A stretch of 64,000 bases of DNA, taken from assembly GCA_027924585.1 (NCBI GenBank), contig BSBM01000822.1, positions 1,692,001 to 1,756,000 of the forward strand, given 5' to 3'. Below the pieces are notes generated by a model. That model made no database searches, was not told where the DNA came from, and saw only the letters and a program-made list of their open reading frames with translations. Shown here piece by piece: positions 1-11,995 of the stretch. Origin of the DNA: Larix kaempferi (taxonomy: Eukaryota; Streptophyta; Pinopsida; Pinales; Pinaceae). Within the stretch, counting starts at the first letter, position 1. Each line of letters opens with the position of its first letter. The translations under genes and the position numbers were made by a program.

Positions 1-2
1 AT

Positions 3-2435
3 GTGGATTTTCGGAACTTGAACAAAGCTTCTGATAATGACAAGTACCCTGTGCTACCAATGGAGCAAATTTTACAGATGGTGTCAAGATTAGAACTATT
101 CTCTCTACTAGACGGTTTTTCTGGATATAATCAAGTGCTAGTAGCGGAAGAAGGCCGACTCAAGACCACTTTTCGTACAAAGTGGGAAACCTTTGGATAT
201 CGCAGAATGCCATTCGGTTTGATAAACGCAGGAGCTATCTTTCAAAGAGCCATGGACATTGCTTTTCGAGGATTGGTTGGTCACTGTGTGGTAATTTATT
301 TAGATGATGTGACAGTCTTTTCAAAGAAAAGAGAACACCATGTTTTCCATTTGAAACAGATTTTTGATCGCTGCAGAAAATATGGTATATCTCTAAATCC
401 CAAGAAGAGTATTTTCGCTATTCTTGAAGGTAAGCTTCTAAGTCATATCATCTCAAAAAAGAGAATCTCTATATATCAAGAGAGAGTGCAGACTATAAGA
501 AAGATTCCCATGCCCCATAATGAAAAAGTTATGCAATATTTTGTGGGCACAATAAACTTTGTTCGAAGGTTTGTACCAGATTTTGCTCAAATTGTGAAAC
601 CTTTGCAGCAAATGGTAAAGCAAAGTGTGCAATTCAAGTGGACTGACATAGAGAAGATTGTGTTTAAAGACATTAAAACTGCCATAGCTAATGCACCTTC
701 CTTAAGAATTCCAGATTTCGAAAAGCATTTCATCATGTACACTTTTGCTTCATATAACTCTCTCGCAACTGTGCTCACTCAGAAGGGGGAATCAAGATAT
801 GAGTATCCAATATCCTTCATGAGCACTGGTTTGCAGGGTGCTGAATTGAATTACCCCACCGTAGACAAGCAAGCATATGCAGTATTTAAAGCGGTAAAAC
901 AGTTCAGGCCGTATATCCTAAAGAAGAGAACTAAATTCATAGTACCTCACCCCGTTGTTAGATCTCTGTTTGTATAGAAGGAATTGGGTGAAAGGAGAGG
1001 AAACTGGGTCACTGCTCTTCAGGAGTATGATTTGGAATTCATACCAGCCATGATTATAAAGGGCCAAGCTTTGTGTAAATTACTCACTGAAAATCCAATT
1101 GATGAAGAGCTGGACTGGGAGAATGAAGCCGAATTGAATATGATTGAGGTATGTCCCATTTTCACCGTTCCTGAATCTTGGTATAGGGACCTAGTGCATT
1201 ATTTGCAGCAAGGATATCTACCGAAGCACTGGAGTTCTAAGCAAAGAAGGGCACTCCATCTGAAATCAACATCCTATCAAATAATTGATGGAATACCTTT
1301 TAGAAAGAATTATGATGGGATATTTCTCAGATGTCTTGAGAAATAGGACATTGATAAAGTAGTCAAAGAATTACATGATGGCCCTTCTGGGGGACACTAT
1401 TTTGGAGATGCCACGGCTCATAAAATACTCAGAGCCGAATACTATTGGCCCACTCTATTCAAAGATGCTCATGCCTATGCCAGGAATTGCGATGTATGTC
1501 AAAGGAGCGCTAGCAGATTGCCGAAAACAGCAGGACCATTGTATCCAGTTATTATTTCTGAACCATTTGAGCAATGGGGGATAGATGTTATTGGAGAGAT
1601 AAATCCGAACTCTTCGCTGCAGCACCGGTATATTATTACAGCTACGAATTATTTCATCCGGTGGACAGAGGCTATTCCGTTGCACAAAGTAAATGAAGAC
1701 GCGGTTATCAAGTTCTTGGAAGAAAAAATCATAACCAGGTTTGGGGTTCCAATTTCCCTAGTCTTTGCTAATGCAACTTATTTTTCATCTGTGAAATTGA
1801 ATGAATTTGTTTATGAGAAAGGAATTAAATTGCATTATTCAGCAAATTACTACCCCCAAGGAAATGGACTAGCTGAATCCACAAACAAAAACCTTATCCG
1901 AATTCTTAAGAAAACCTCCAATGAAAATCAGAGAAGTTGGCATACAGCCCTCCCAAACGCTTTATGGGAAGATAGAGTTACCCTGAAGAATGCCTTAGGA
2001 GTTTCTCCGTACACTCTAGTCTATGGTAAGGAATCCATACTCCCTCCTAACATACTGCTTCCATCCTTACAATTAGCCCAAGCCTCTCGAGGTTCCAGCA
2101 ACCAAGTCCTACAGTCGCGAATTGATACCCTACCGAAGCTTGAGGAGTCACGGCAGAAAGCCAAGGAGAGATTCCACCAACACTAAGACATTGTCAAGAG
2201 GTGGTTTGATAAGCGGAAATATGGAAAAAGAAGTTTTGAAATAGGTGACCTAGTTCTGAAATGGGATCACTCGCATGATGACAAGGGAAAGCACACAAAG
2301 TTTCAACAATTATGGCTTGGCCCTTACCAAATTTATGAGAAGCTTGGCCCGTCGACATATAAATTGAAGGACTTACAAGGGGAGGAAGAAAACCTCCCTG
2401 TCAACGGCCTTGCTTTAAAGCAGTACTTCTCGTAG
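3..2435 (+). pseudogene. Ty3/gypsy pol fragment: reverse transcriptase, RNase H, integrase
   Basis: One frame runs from the window edge to TAG at 2433-2435, broken by stops at 975-977, 1344-1346 and 2184-2186, without frameshift. In order: reverse transcriptase starting at the FRNLN block, with the catalytic YLDD at 297-308; an RNase H region around 690-980; an HHCC zinc finger (first His at 1374, last Cys at 1497); the integrase core; and a C-terminal segment with a GDLVLKW block near 2245. Of the integrase DDE triad, the first Asp (1584) and the Glu (1875) are present, but the second Asp is Ala (GCT, 1767-1769), so strand transfer should be dead. Gag, protease and the 5' LTR lie outside the window. 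The family is clear from the RT-RH-INT order; a Tat/Athila-like lineage is only a guess. No 3' LTR could be delimited. Confidence 0.93.
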
Positions 2436-3785
2436 TTCTAGGGACACTTTTTTGTATATAAATAAACACTATTTTGTTTTTTCTGAGTTTACCTTTCTTT
2501 TTTGTTTTGTTTGAGTTGTTGTTTTCTTTCACTTAGATTCTTTAGTCTGCTTTCGTTTGATTATTTCCATTTGACCTTTTACCTTGCTCTTTGTTTGAGT
2601 TCTTTATTCTTTAATAAACCCCAGCCCAACTTCTTGGTGTAGTTGAGAGACAGGGCTTTGAGCAAATCTCAAATTTTGAAAGGCCGGAACCTACTTATAA
2701 AGAAAATTTCTCTATGTGACTTTGCTTTTGTTGACTAGTTTCTAGAATAAGGATATCCTTTCCTGTTTCATATGTTGGTCGCAATAATCCCTGTTAAATA
2801 ATTGAGATTTATGATTTCTTTGTTACTATCTTGGGGCTCCGTTCACTCTCACATTAATGACCGTCTCAGGAAGTCTGCTACAATGGACCCACGGAGAGGA
2901 AGCATGTGTCACATATGTATGGTATTTAAAATGCTCCCATGCTGCAAATCAAAATCCAAAAGAGCTTATATCGATGAGTCTATTTTCCAGAAATTCTTGC
3001 CTCCATTAAAGCATGGTTGAAGAAAGCAAAGACATTCAATCAAGAAAGTTGTTCTAAAGGTCATCCCAACAAGGTTCTTCTCCGTCCATGAGCATGACAA
3101 TCAAATAAATCTCTTGCTCACACAAAATGACATTATGGATTTAAGAACCCAAGTTAAATGTTGAAGATTGAAGAACCCAAGTTAAATGTTGAAGATTGAA
3201 GAAAGTTATCATGGAAGGCTCAGACGACAAAAGTCATAAACAAAGAAAGTATCCAAAAGGATGCTGACAACATGGGAATGAGGAACAAACGAATATGTTT
3301 ATGGGATGTTGTTATGATCTTGTGGAGTCCTACTTTAGTTGGCATATGAAAGACATATTTTAAAATGAACTCCACATTTTGGCCCTAAGAGAGTTGTAGA
3401 TAAGTTTGATTCAAAGTTTCCTTCTCCCCAATGACCATTATGATGAAAGTGATCACTCCTTTTGGCAGAGACTAGAATAGGTAAGCAAGTTGTTTCATAA
3501 GGGGCCAACAACTCGTAAGTTTTCTGACCTTGGAAAGAGATTAATTCAGAGATCTGTTTTCACCAGTGAATCGCCAATTGTTGCTACGACAACCCAATCC
3601 CCATAATTTGCTGAATATTATAGGGCCCCTCCTTTTATTTTTTAGAGAGTTTTTGTGGTCTCCTGAGAGCTTGGTTTTTTGACCCTTTAAGTTGTACTTT
3701 TTATCCAAGAAAAGTTGTTTTTGGCTGAGGCAGAACTTCAAGTTTTTCTCCAAAAAACTGGTCGCAACTTTTAGTCTATTTTTCG
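2436..3785. other. Gene-free stretch downstream of gypsy pol
   Basis: No convincing coding sequence. An AATAAA at 2461-2466 lies just after the pol stop and could serve polyadenylation. A 28-bp unit is tandemly duplicated at about 3143-3198. Small ORFs here have no recognisable motif. It may hold the 3' untranslated part of the gypsy element, but I see no sure polypurine tract or LTR border. Confidence 0.5.
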
Positions 3786-4320
3786 CCGACCAGTGGTTTT
3801 TGTTGATAGAGTGGTCATAGATTTTAAGCCTAACCTCACCGACCGGTCGCAGTTTTTAACTTACCTTTCGTCGACCTTTGCGTCAATCTTGGTCTTATCT
3901 TCCCCGACCATTGCACCATTATTTTGCCCACATCTCGTCGATTGGTCACAAACTTATGGCTTAATGTTTGCCGACAGTTGTGCAGTGTTCTGGCTCTTTT
4001 TCTCCGATTGCGCACTTGCTTTTGGGCCCTATCTTGCGTTCCAGTCGTAGTGTTTAACACTATTTTTTCCGACCATTGTGCCGATCCTAGTTTATTCTTT
4101 GCCGACCGTTGCACCATTTTTTGGCTTACTGCTCACCAATCGATTGCTCGCTCTTGAGCCTGGTCCAACTGACCGTTTCGCAACATTTAGAACCAACCAC
4201 ACCAATCATTGCGCAGTTTTGTTCATATTTTCACCGATCCTCATCACGGCGTGCTTGTCGCAGTTTTAAAGCTCAAACTCACCGACCGTTGCGCGGCGGC
4301 TAAATTTATATCGCCGACCC
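3786..4320. repeat. Degenerate tandem array, ~33-bp period, core CCGACC-RTTGCGC
   Basis: Copies of a core like CCGACCGTTGCGC begin near 3786, 3839, 3870, 3904, 3938, 3971, 4004, 4038, 4069, 4102, 4135, 4169, 4201, 4234, 4282 and 4314. Between 3839 and 4234 the spacing stays at 31-34 bp; the two outer gaps are larger (53 and 48 bp). Units differ in sequence, but the core and a following T-run recur. The array is richer in C and G than its surroundings. Open frames appear on both strands because 33 is a multiple of three; I do not take them as coding. Its place just upstream of a TATA box suggests an enhancer-like or LTR U3 array. That role is inference. Confidence 0.75.
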
Positions 4321-4484
4321 ACCATTCTGCGCAGACAATCGACGCCGTTTGTTTGGGAAGATGTGAGTGCGGGTAGGTGGAAACTTTAAATGAGCCCGTG
4401 TGCATTCATTGTTTTTGATCCATCGAGTCTCGTGCACTTTAAGTGCCCAACTACCAACCCGTACGTCTGAAATGCTTAGGCGTG

Positions 4485-4491
4485 TATATAT
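4485..4491 (+). promoter_or_regulatory. Candidate TATA box upstream of ORF X
   Basis: TATATAT lies about 170 bp after the 33-bp array and about 1.1 kb before the long reading frame at 5581. A start site would be expected near 4515-4525. Position and context are the only support. Confidence 0.4.
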
Positions 4492-4514
4492 GTAACGGGG
4501 GTTTTTGGTTCTTT

Positions 4515-5573
4515 TCCCACCTTTTGAAAATAGAGGAGCACCATCGAACAACATAAGAAAAGCAACAGTTTGTCACCAATCAGAGCACACACAGACTCGC
4601 GCAGTAAGCCTCTCTAGTACTGATAGGTAGGCTCTCGAATCCATTCCATTTGCTTGGTCTGTTTGGCTTTCGGGTTCGACGTTTGTTTTGTTTTAAGTTG
4701 TTTATGGAGGTGTTAGAAGGTAAAACCTTTTAAGGCTAGACCCTCCTCATCTTTAAGCGACACCGAAATACAGTCACGCCCCCAATAGGTTTTACCCACA
4801 AATCATTCTTCCGAGCCCGGAATCCTTGTTGACGTAAACCTCATGGCTAACTTGGGCATGTCACAGTCTTTCGCTTTGATTTTCATCAAAGTCTGGAACC
4901 TGGCACCATTTCGAGAATCTTTCATCCTAAGCTTTTGTTTCAGACCAGGTTCAATCCGGATGCTTACTATCACTAAGCCTCGCCAAATCCTCGAAGCCCT
5001 GACGACCATACTGAACCTTTTATCCAAACATAAATTGCTTTGTCCTCAAGTACCGGAAGTGTCTTGTAATAAATGGGTTTCACACAGTCACTATGCTCTG
5101 TTTCTTTTCACACACATACTTGCTTCTATCAACTTCTCTTGATATAGGTTTCAGTTAAATTTTAGATGCTCATGGCTGTTTTGTTTTCGTAAAAAAGGCT
5201 TCAACCATCACTTTTAATGGTTAGATAGACTTGCACAGATGTTAAAATGCATGGTTTGCTTTAAAGCTTGTCTTCTTCCACGTCATAAGCACTTCGCATT
5301 TTGAAATTCTAAAATAATGTCGAAAGCGCTTGCTTTCTCATTAATTATGGTGATAAGATAATGTCGAATGATCATCAATAGCACTTACTTTCTGTTTGAA
5401 TCATGATCATTAAACTACTATATGGATTAATTGTATGTAAATGTTTTGGGAAAGGAGATTAACACTCATATCAAGTTCTGTTATGCTCATTTGCACCTTA
5501 GACTGTATTGCTCATAAAAAATTGAAGTCGCTCATTCGTCCCTTCATTATCGTCACACGTTTGATATGCACAG
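4515..5573 (+). other. Possible 5' leader with intron ahead of ORF X
   Basis: No open frame fits the downstream ORF here. A plausible donor (AG before GTAGGC) lies at 4626-4627, and an acceptor (pyrimidine-rich stretch ending ATGCACAG) ends at 5573, eight bases before the conserved-looking coding start of ORF X. An intron of about 950 bp would join a short leader to the ORF. An in-frame TGA at 5575-5577 sits between acceptor and coding sequence, so the original start codon is uncertain. Inference only; the stretch could also be part of an LTR. Confidence 0.3.
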
Positions 5574-5580
5574 GTGATCC

Positions 5581-8500
5581 GCCAAAAAGAAATCCAAGTT
5601 ATCTGAGTCAGACTCAGAGATAGAGATCCTGTTGGACACCTCACTCGAGACGATGTTCGGCAACACGAAATCTATAACAAGAGTTTCCCCAGAATATCAA
5701 TGGGGTGAACTATACAGAGCTGTAGAAGACCAAAACATCCCTGAAGCCTCCTTGGAAGAGCTAATGGTTTATAAGAACATCAAAAGGTTTGGTCTCCACA
5801 AAGCAACAACCCGCCCCGAGTTGTTCCCATGCTCGGAGGTTATTGGTTGGATACTACCCCAGGTGAATACTGACCCCAGATTCATCACATATGTCACCGA
5901 GATGGGTCTTACATCTTTTGCACTAGATCATATCACAACAGCATACAAATTGCCCTACCCTAAGACCCTACTGAATGATGAGTGGATATCAAGGCTAAAA
6001 ATTGACCCTTTGGAATATGCAAGGAAGATGGCAATTGCGGAAAGGCAAATAAGGCCAAGGGCCAGTGGAGAGTATGAGAGTCAGCATCCGAGGACTCCGT
6101 TCAGGCTCATCGCCCTCATGTTGAGCAGAGTTTTCATTGTGGCAAATGGAAACATATATAAACTCGGCTGGGTGTCGGTGATGTTCCATGTGGCCACACA
6201 TGGTATCATATTCAATTGGGATGATATCATCTCAGATAGCATGGCTTCACATATAAATGCTGCACAGGGAGGATTGACACAAAATAAAGCCAATTTCTTC
6301 ATGTCCTCTTATCTGGTGGAGTGTTTATTCATCAAGCACCCTTTCCCTGATTTGGGATGCATATGGAAGAGCAAAGAGTCTCCCCTCCATGTGGCTTATC
6401 AGATGACGTGGGCAGACAAGTATGCAAGCCACTACACTCAGATTTGTGAAAAGTTCATCATGCCCCTATTTCAACTACTCTTCAAGGAATAACCAAATTT
6501 CATATCAGAGAATTCTATGCCAATCATAGAAGCAATAAGATATTACTACTTCTCTTCGGAGGGAACATACATCAGAATGTGTGGAGGGAGTCGACCCCCG
6601 TCCCTATTACCTCAGTATGCCACGGATTACGTAGTGCATAAAGAATCCGTATGGAAACTCTTTATCGATGGAGTTAGTAAGGTGCTCCATGACAAGAAGA
6701 AGGCTACATACCCGCCGATGCCTTTTACCATTGGAGCATACTAGCTCCCCAAGGCAAGAGATGGTATAGAATTTGCTCAGGACTTAGAAGCCTTTCATTT
6801 GGGAACAAAGATTTTTAGAAGGCATGACCTCGAAGGAAAATTTGTTGCTCACTATATTAACTGCAAGGTCACCTTTGACTACGCGCACCTTTTCAACAAA
6901 GATGAAGAGTTCTTTCGAAGTTCCAAAAACATGACCGAGTTGGGCAAGCGCTACCGCCCCAAAAGCGGAGCAAGTTTCAGTTCCAAGGCTTCCATAGGAG
7001 CTGGGCTAAAGCAGAAGGAGGAAGAGGAGAAGAAATTCCAGGAAGCAGTGGCTATGCAGTTAGAGGAATCTGAAAGGAAGAAAAAGGAGGAGGTAGATAG
7101 ACTCCAAGAGGAAGAAAATCAAAGGTTTCAAAAGGAGATAGCAAAGAAGTAGAGGGAAGAAGCAGAGAGACTTCAAAAGGAACATGAAGAGAAACAACGT
7201 CAGGATGCAGGAGCTGCAAAAATTCAACATGAGCAAGTTGAGAGACTGCAGAAAGAAGAAGTTGATAGACTGCAGAAAGAAGAATCCGAAAGGATAAAGA
7301 GAGAAGAGGATGAAAAGTTGCAGGAAATAAAGGAGAGAGCGGAGAAGGAAGCAACGGAATTGCAAAGGCAAAAAGAGGAAGCAGAGAAGTCCAAGGAAGC
7401 TGTGGAACAAGGGAGCTCAGGCGCACAAGATATGGAAATAGATGTATCAAGGACAAACCCGCCAGAGACAACCACTAAAGGACATGTCTCAACTCAAGAG
7501 CTCGCTCTCACCCCATTCACTCCCTCAAAGAAACGCCAAGTGGCAAAGCTGGATTCCATCTTTTTCGATAAAAAGAAGAAGGCTATCGTGAGAAGATCGG
7601 AAAAGAGGATGAAAACTCAAGACGACGAGGATGAAGTCACAATAAAAGAAGTTCCTATTTTTCAAGGGACTAATAGCGACCCTCAGTTCACGGCAGTAGC
7701 CAGTGTGGCTTCGGCTCAGGCAAGTGCCGATAATGTAGATCTGCTGGTAGAAGAAGTGAAAAAATATAAGGATAAGCTCTTGAAAGTGAAGGATAATCTA
7801 ATGAAGGAAGTGCATCAAGGTAATGATCTGAAAAGAAAATATAGTGAGCTTCAAGAAGAAAAGGGGGAGATAGTGGAACAGACCCAAAAGCTCGAAGATG
7901 AAAAGGATGCACTAAATATGCAACTAGTAATCGCGGAAGGAGAGAAGAAATAATTAGAAACTTGCATAGAAGAGTTAGAGCAACATGAGGCCAACATTAT
8001 ACAACAGATCGAGTTCTATAAGCCTTAGTTCGAAAGGTTGACGAAGGAAAAGGAGCAGCTGTTAGAGCAACTAAAGGCTGCAAATTAGAAGAAACGGGAC
8101 TTAACCCCATTTCATGAGCAAGCAAGTGATATACTGAGGAAAGTTCATCAGTCACTGGAGCTGATCACAGAAGAGGTCTGTAAGATGAAGAGAATGATTT
8201 CAAGGATGAAAGTAATTGAGGCTGATGCACTGAGGCTCAAGAAAAAGTATGTGCGCCACTTAGAGGAAATCAATAGACAGCTTGAATGGAGAAAAGGAAA
8301 ATCAAGATTCCCAGGGAACCTACCTCTCAAGTCCGAAGAGGATTCACAGCTGGATTTAGGATTCCTTGAGTTTTGTAGAGACCGTGGTACAAAAATAATG
8401 ATTGGAATCCAGAAAACCATCGGGAAATGTATCGACTTCTACTTAAAGATTCGGGAAACCCATGAGAAATGCCATATGGTTTTACCTCAGACCATAGATG

Positions 8501-8868
8501 ATTTTCCTGACAAATATCAGCATTTGTCAGAGCTGCAGGGCAACCTGAATTCAAAAATAGAATACCTAAAGAAGATAGATGTCCTGACATCAGAAGACCT
8601 CCACCGACTTATTGGGAAATCTTCTATTCATGCTTATACTTTGGAGGACATCGCCCAGGCGACAACAACTGGAGTAGCAAACATTAAAACAGAACCGTAC
8701 AAGCATGAGATCTCACTAAAAATGATGGTTTTTGTGCAGGGCAATTTTATTATACGAGAAGCTGGTATATGGACCAGTTACATTGCTAAAGTGGAAAGGG
8801 CAATTGAAGTGGAAAGGGCAGCTGAAGTGGACAGGCCAATTGAAGTGGAAAGACCAGCTGGAAGTTAA
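5581..8868 (+). pseudogene. ORF X: ~1,095-codon coiled-coil protein relic, retroelement-associated?
   Basis: One frame holds about 1,095 codons, interrupted by six stops (6490 TAA, 6742 TAG, 7150 TAG, 7951 TAA, 8026 TAG, 8086 TAG) with no frameshift, and ends at TAA 8866. The first ~300 residues form a globular region (WGELYRAVEDQN near the start, then a block around YKLGWVSVMFHVATHGIIF). This faintly recalls the plant-mobile or 'putative plant transposon' domains seen beside plant retroelements; I cannot confirm that. Residues from roughly 470 on are Glu/Lys/Gln-rich heptads, a long coiled coil, with a basic patch (FFDKKKKAIVRR) near codon 665. A second globular part follows, ending in a short VERAxEV repeat. 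No enzyme motif is visible. Translation probably started just upstream, but the ATG is lost. It shares strand and decay style with the gypsy pol. Confidence 0.7.
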
Positions 8869-9711
8869 TTTTGTTTTTTATTGTAAATTTTAAAAGACAG
8901 CTGAAAGATGATTTGTTGTATAAACATTTAAAAAACATATGGAAACTAATTTTGTCTTATATGAGCACTAGAAGACAAAATTTTGTGTTTCCCTAGGGTT
9001 AGGGTTGGAGAAAGACTATTTTGTAAAGTTATAAATAGAGGAATAGAATAGAAGGAAGGGACTTTTGGCAGGTGAAAGGACTGATTTGTCTTGTACGTGA
9101 ACTACTTTGCTGCATTAATAAAGAAAGCTCCATTTGCCTGGGAAAAGCTAGCACTGCGTTTTTTTTGCTTGGGGATGTGTTGAATTATTTCTGCACCATT
9201 CATGCATATACTGTGTGATCGTTCCTAACTATTTTGAATTAATTCTTTTGTTATGAATGCTTCCATTTATTGTGCAAACAATCACGTGTTAAATGAGTAA
9301 TGGAATGTTTTAATTCTATCAGAGCTATCTTTGATATCCTTTATATTCTGATGTAAATGTATCTATATTATTGAACAACTATCTGTGAGATTCTTGGGTG
9401 TATTTCCAGCATATTACTCATATTTTAGATTTGCTCTCTACAGGGATAGATTAATTAGCTTAGATAGTTTTAGATCAGATTTGTTTTAATTACATGCATT
9501 TAGATAAATCACTTGCATATCATATTTAAATATAAAATACATAAACGGTGGATTGGGCTGCAATCGGTGAAAACTCAACTTAAAATCACATACGGTAGCC
9601 GGGCCGTTAACCGGACAGATTCCCCACACCAAACAATGAGCGATCTAATTGGGCTTGCTTACCGGGGAGAATCCCTTGCTGATTGGTGCTGTGAATTTCA
9701 AGGCATCTACA
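8869..9711 (+). other. Spacer between ORF X and ORF Y with TATA and polyA-like signals
   Basis: No gene. It contains a TATA-like element (9030-9038), an AATAAAG at 9117-9123 that could end transcripts, and a possible splice acceptor (CATCTACAG) ending at 9712, directly before the ORF Y frame. It could be the 3' end of one transcription unit and the promoter and leader of the next. Confidence 0.4.
9030..9038 (+). promoter_or_regulatory. Candidate TATA box upstream of ORF Y
   Basis: TATAAATAG is a close match to the plant TATA consensus, about 680 bp before the ORF Y frame. Position is the only other support. Confidence 0.35.
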
Positions 9712-11995
9712 GGTCCCCAATGAAGCAGGACCTTTGAAAGTGAGGAGTAGTGCCGCTCAAAAAGAAGTCGAGGAATTGTTAGCTTCATACAATTTTCCTG
9801 TAAGCATGGAACACAATTACAATTATGATCCCAGGGGGATCATTTGTCAAAAAAGGCATGCATCCCATTCCGCCGCTTATCTCCACGTGCCACATCCCTT
9901 GTTGGATAAGATGGCCAACTTGAATAGTTGGGAAGAATGTCAAGCTGTTCTGAACCCTGGAAAAGCCATGAAAGAACCAATTATTCCAACACCCCTTAAG
10001 ATGGATACGTTGGGGAAAATAGACACTTCTGAGCCTACGTCTGCAACCAGAAAAGAAAGATCAGGGAGTGAGGGGTCAAAGACAAAAAGGTTGAAGTTAG
10101 AGGGTACGTCCAGCGCAACCTCAAAGGTTATGCCAACACCTACTCCTGTGACACCTGTCATCCTTGAAAACTTCCCATCTGCAATGTGGCCGCTGATCCA
10201 GGAGACTCAGTCTATGTAAGGGGCTTTGGTCACCACGTCTCTTGTCAAAGAAGGCTTCTTTGGAATTTATGTGCAGATTAAAGATGATAAAATAGGCCTG
10301 GAGAATTCACTGTTCTCGAAGAAGGAGCTTGATACAAGAAAGCAGTACAGGATGTTATAAACACTGGATCTGAAAGAGGGAGCCTTAAAAATGGCTATCC
10401 TAGAGAAAATAGTGCCAGGAGGGAAGAAAGTACTTTCTAATTTTAAAACTACTCAAGTAACATTGAAATTGGACGCATTCCTGTCTAAGGATATTATGGA
10501 GCTTCATCGACAGATAGGTGAAGGAGTGTACCGGGACGTGCGTAAATACACCATGAGCACGAACAGGCTACAGGCCGCGGTACAAAATCTAGAGAAGCAG
10601 CTGAGAAATGAAAAGTCTTCTAATAAAGCCAAGCAGCTGAAAATAGCTGACTTGGAGCAGCAAATCATTAAAATGGTGCAAAATCCGAGTGATCATGCTC
10701 CATTAGATTCCATGCTAGAAGAGAAAGATAAGGAGGCCGCATCCCTGAAGAAAAGGTCCAACATTCCCACGACTGAGCATTCACAGACTGCGGAAGTGGT
10801 CGCAATACAATCAGAACTAGAAAAATTAGTGATTGACGACCAAGAACTCAGGGAAAGGATCATTTCCTTAGAAGGTGAATTGGAGGAGGCAAGAAAGAAG
10901 AATCAAGAGATTCTCTAGCAGAAGGCAGCATCACTCCAAGCCTCCTCAGTTTTAGATCCTGTTGACAAGCTGGTTCAAGCAATAGCTGAAATGAGCATTA
11001 AGGATGCTAAGCTGAACCAAGTTCAAGACCAGCTAAGGGCCAAGTGTGATGAACTTTTTAATGTGAATGAAAAGATGGTCAAAATATATCAATTCATCTC
11101 GAAGATGCAACAAGCTAATGATGAACTCCGTGGTGAAATTCAAGAACTGTCTAGGAAGCTCACTGGCAAGCCTTTAATTAAAGGTGCCAAGGTTGCAATA
11201 TGGGAGGAGGTGGCAGTTTTGATAAGCTCACGGTGGATCCATTTCAGCATAGCTTAGGAAGAATTCGATATTGCTAGAACTTCCGCCCAAGATGCACGAG
11301 CCGCAGAAAGCAGTGTAGGTAAAAAGGCTGAGTCTTCTCGAGAAGTGATTGACTTCTTAAATGAGAAAACCTTTGAAGAGCTTCGAAACTATTCTGTCCA
11401 GGATCGAACTAAAATAATAATGGAAGAAAATACAGTGATTACTAAGGGAGCGTTGACTCAGAATGTTGCCGACATGGTGGCTCAACTGAAGCAGGACGTG
11501 CACTCATTTAAAGAGATATTCAATAAAGTCTTCTCCCTTGGTCTCCCATCTTTCTGGGATGGAAATGGGGATCTCTACCTAGAAAAGGATTATATTTCCA
11601 TGATGGTAGAGGCAAGGAACACCGAGATCCGCTTGACGGACACTCTGCAGGAACTCAACGGGAAATAAGTCGTGGACAAGTTACATTCCAATTTTAAAAT
11701 ACTTAACTGCCTCCAGGCTATCTTCAAAAGCCTCCCTAAGGCCTCTTTTGAGTGTTGTACCGAATTGGAATCAGCTCTTAGAGAGCTTAAGTTTTTTAGC
11801 TACCCTATGGGTAAATACTGGAAGGCTATTGCTAAATTTCTCACAGTCAAGTAGTCAGAGCAGTTCACCAAGAAGCAAGCAACAATCGTAGCTTCGACCA
11901 TGCAGCCCGCAACAGAAGCCTCTTCTAGTCAGCATGGCGTTCTTCCTCATCAAACAAGCGGGTCACAATCTCAGCAGCACACTAGTCAACAATAG
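9712..11995 (+). pseudogene. ORF Y: ~760-codon coiled-coil protein relic, unknown family
   Basis: A single frame from a likely splice acceptor at 9712 to TAG at 11993-11995, broken by six stops (10217 TAA, 10358 TAA, 10916 TAG, 11255 TAG, 11666 TAA, 11852 TAG) with no frameshift. The N-terminal ~70 residues look globular (FPVSMEHNYNYDPRGIICQK). A Ser/Thr/Pro-rich linker with a basic KTKRLKLEG patch follows, then a short globular part and long coiled-coil stretches (LEKQLRNEKSSNKAKQLK; IISLEGELEEARKK). The tail is rich in Gln and Ser. No enzyme signature is seen. Size, strand, coiled coils and decay style match ORF X, so the two may be partner proteins of one element. I recognise no family. 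The start is uncertain because no ATG opens the frame. Confidence 0.6.

Noticed and set aside
3793-4303. Several ORFs on both strands across the 33-bp array
   Set aside because: They arise because the repeat period is a multiple of three; no frame shows protein-like conservation and both strands are open.
7052-7475. Minus-strand ORFs of 83-139 codons rich in Leu, Phe and Ser
   Set aside because: They are the antisense of the Glu/Lys-rich coiled coil of ORF X.
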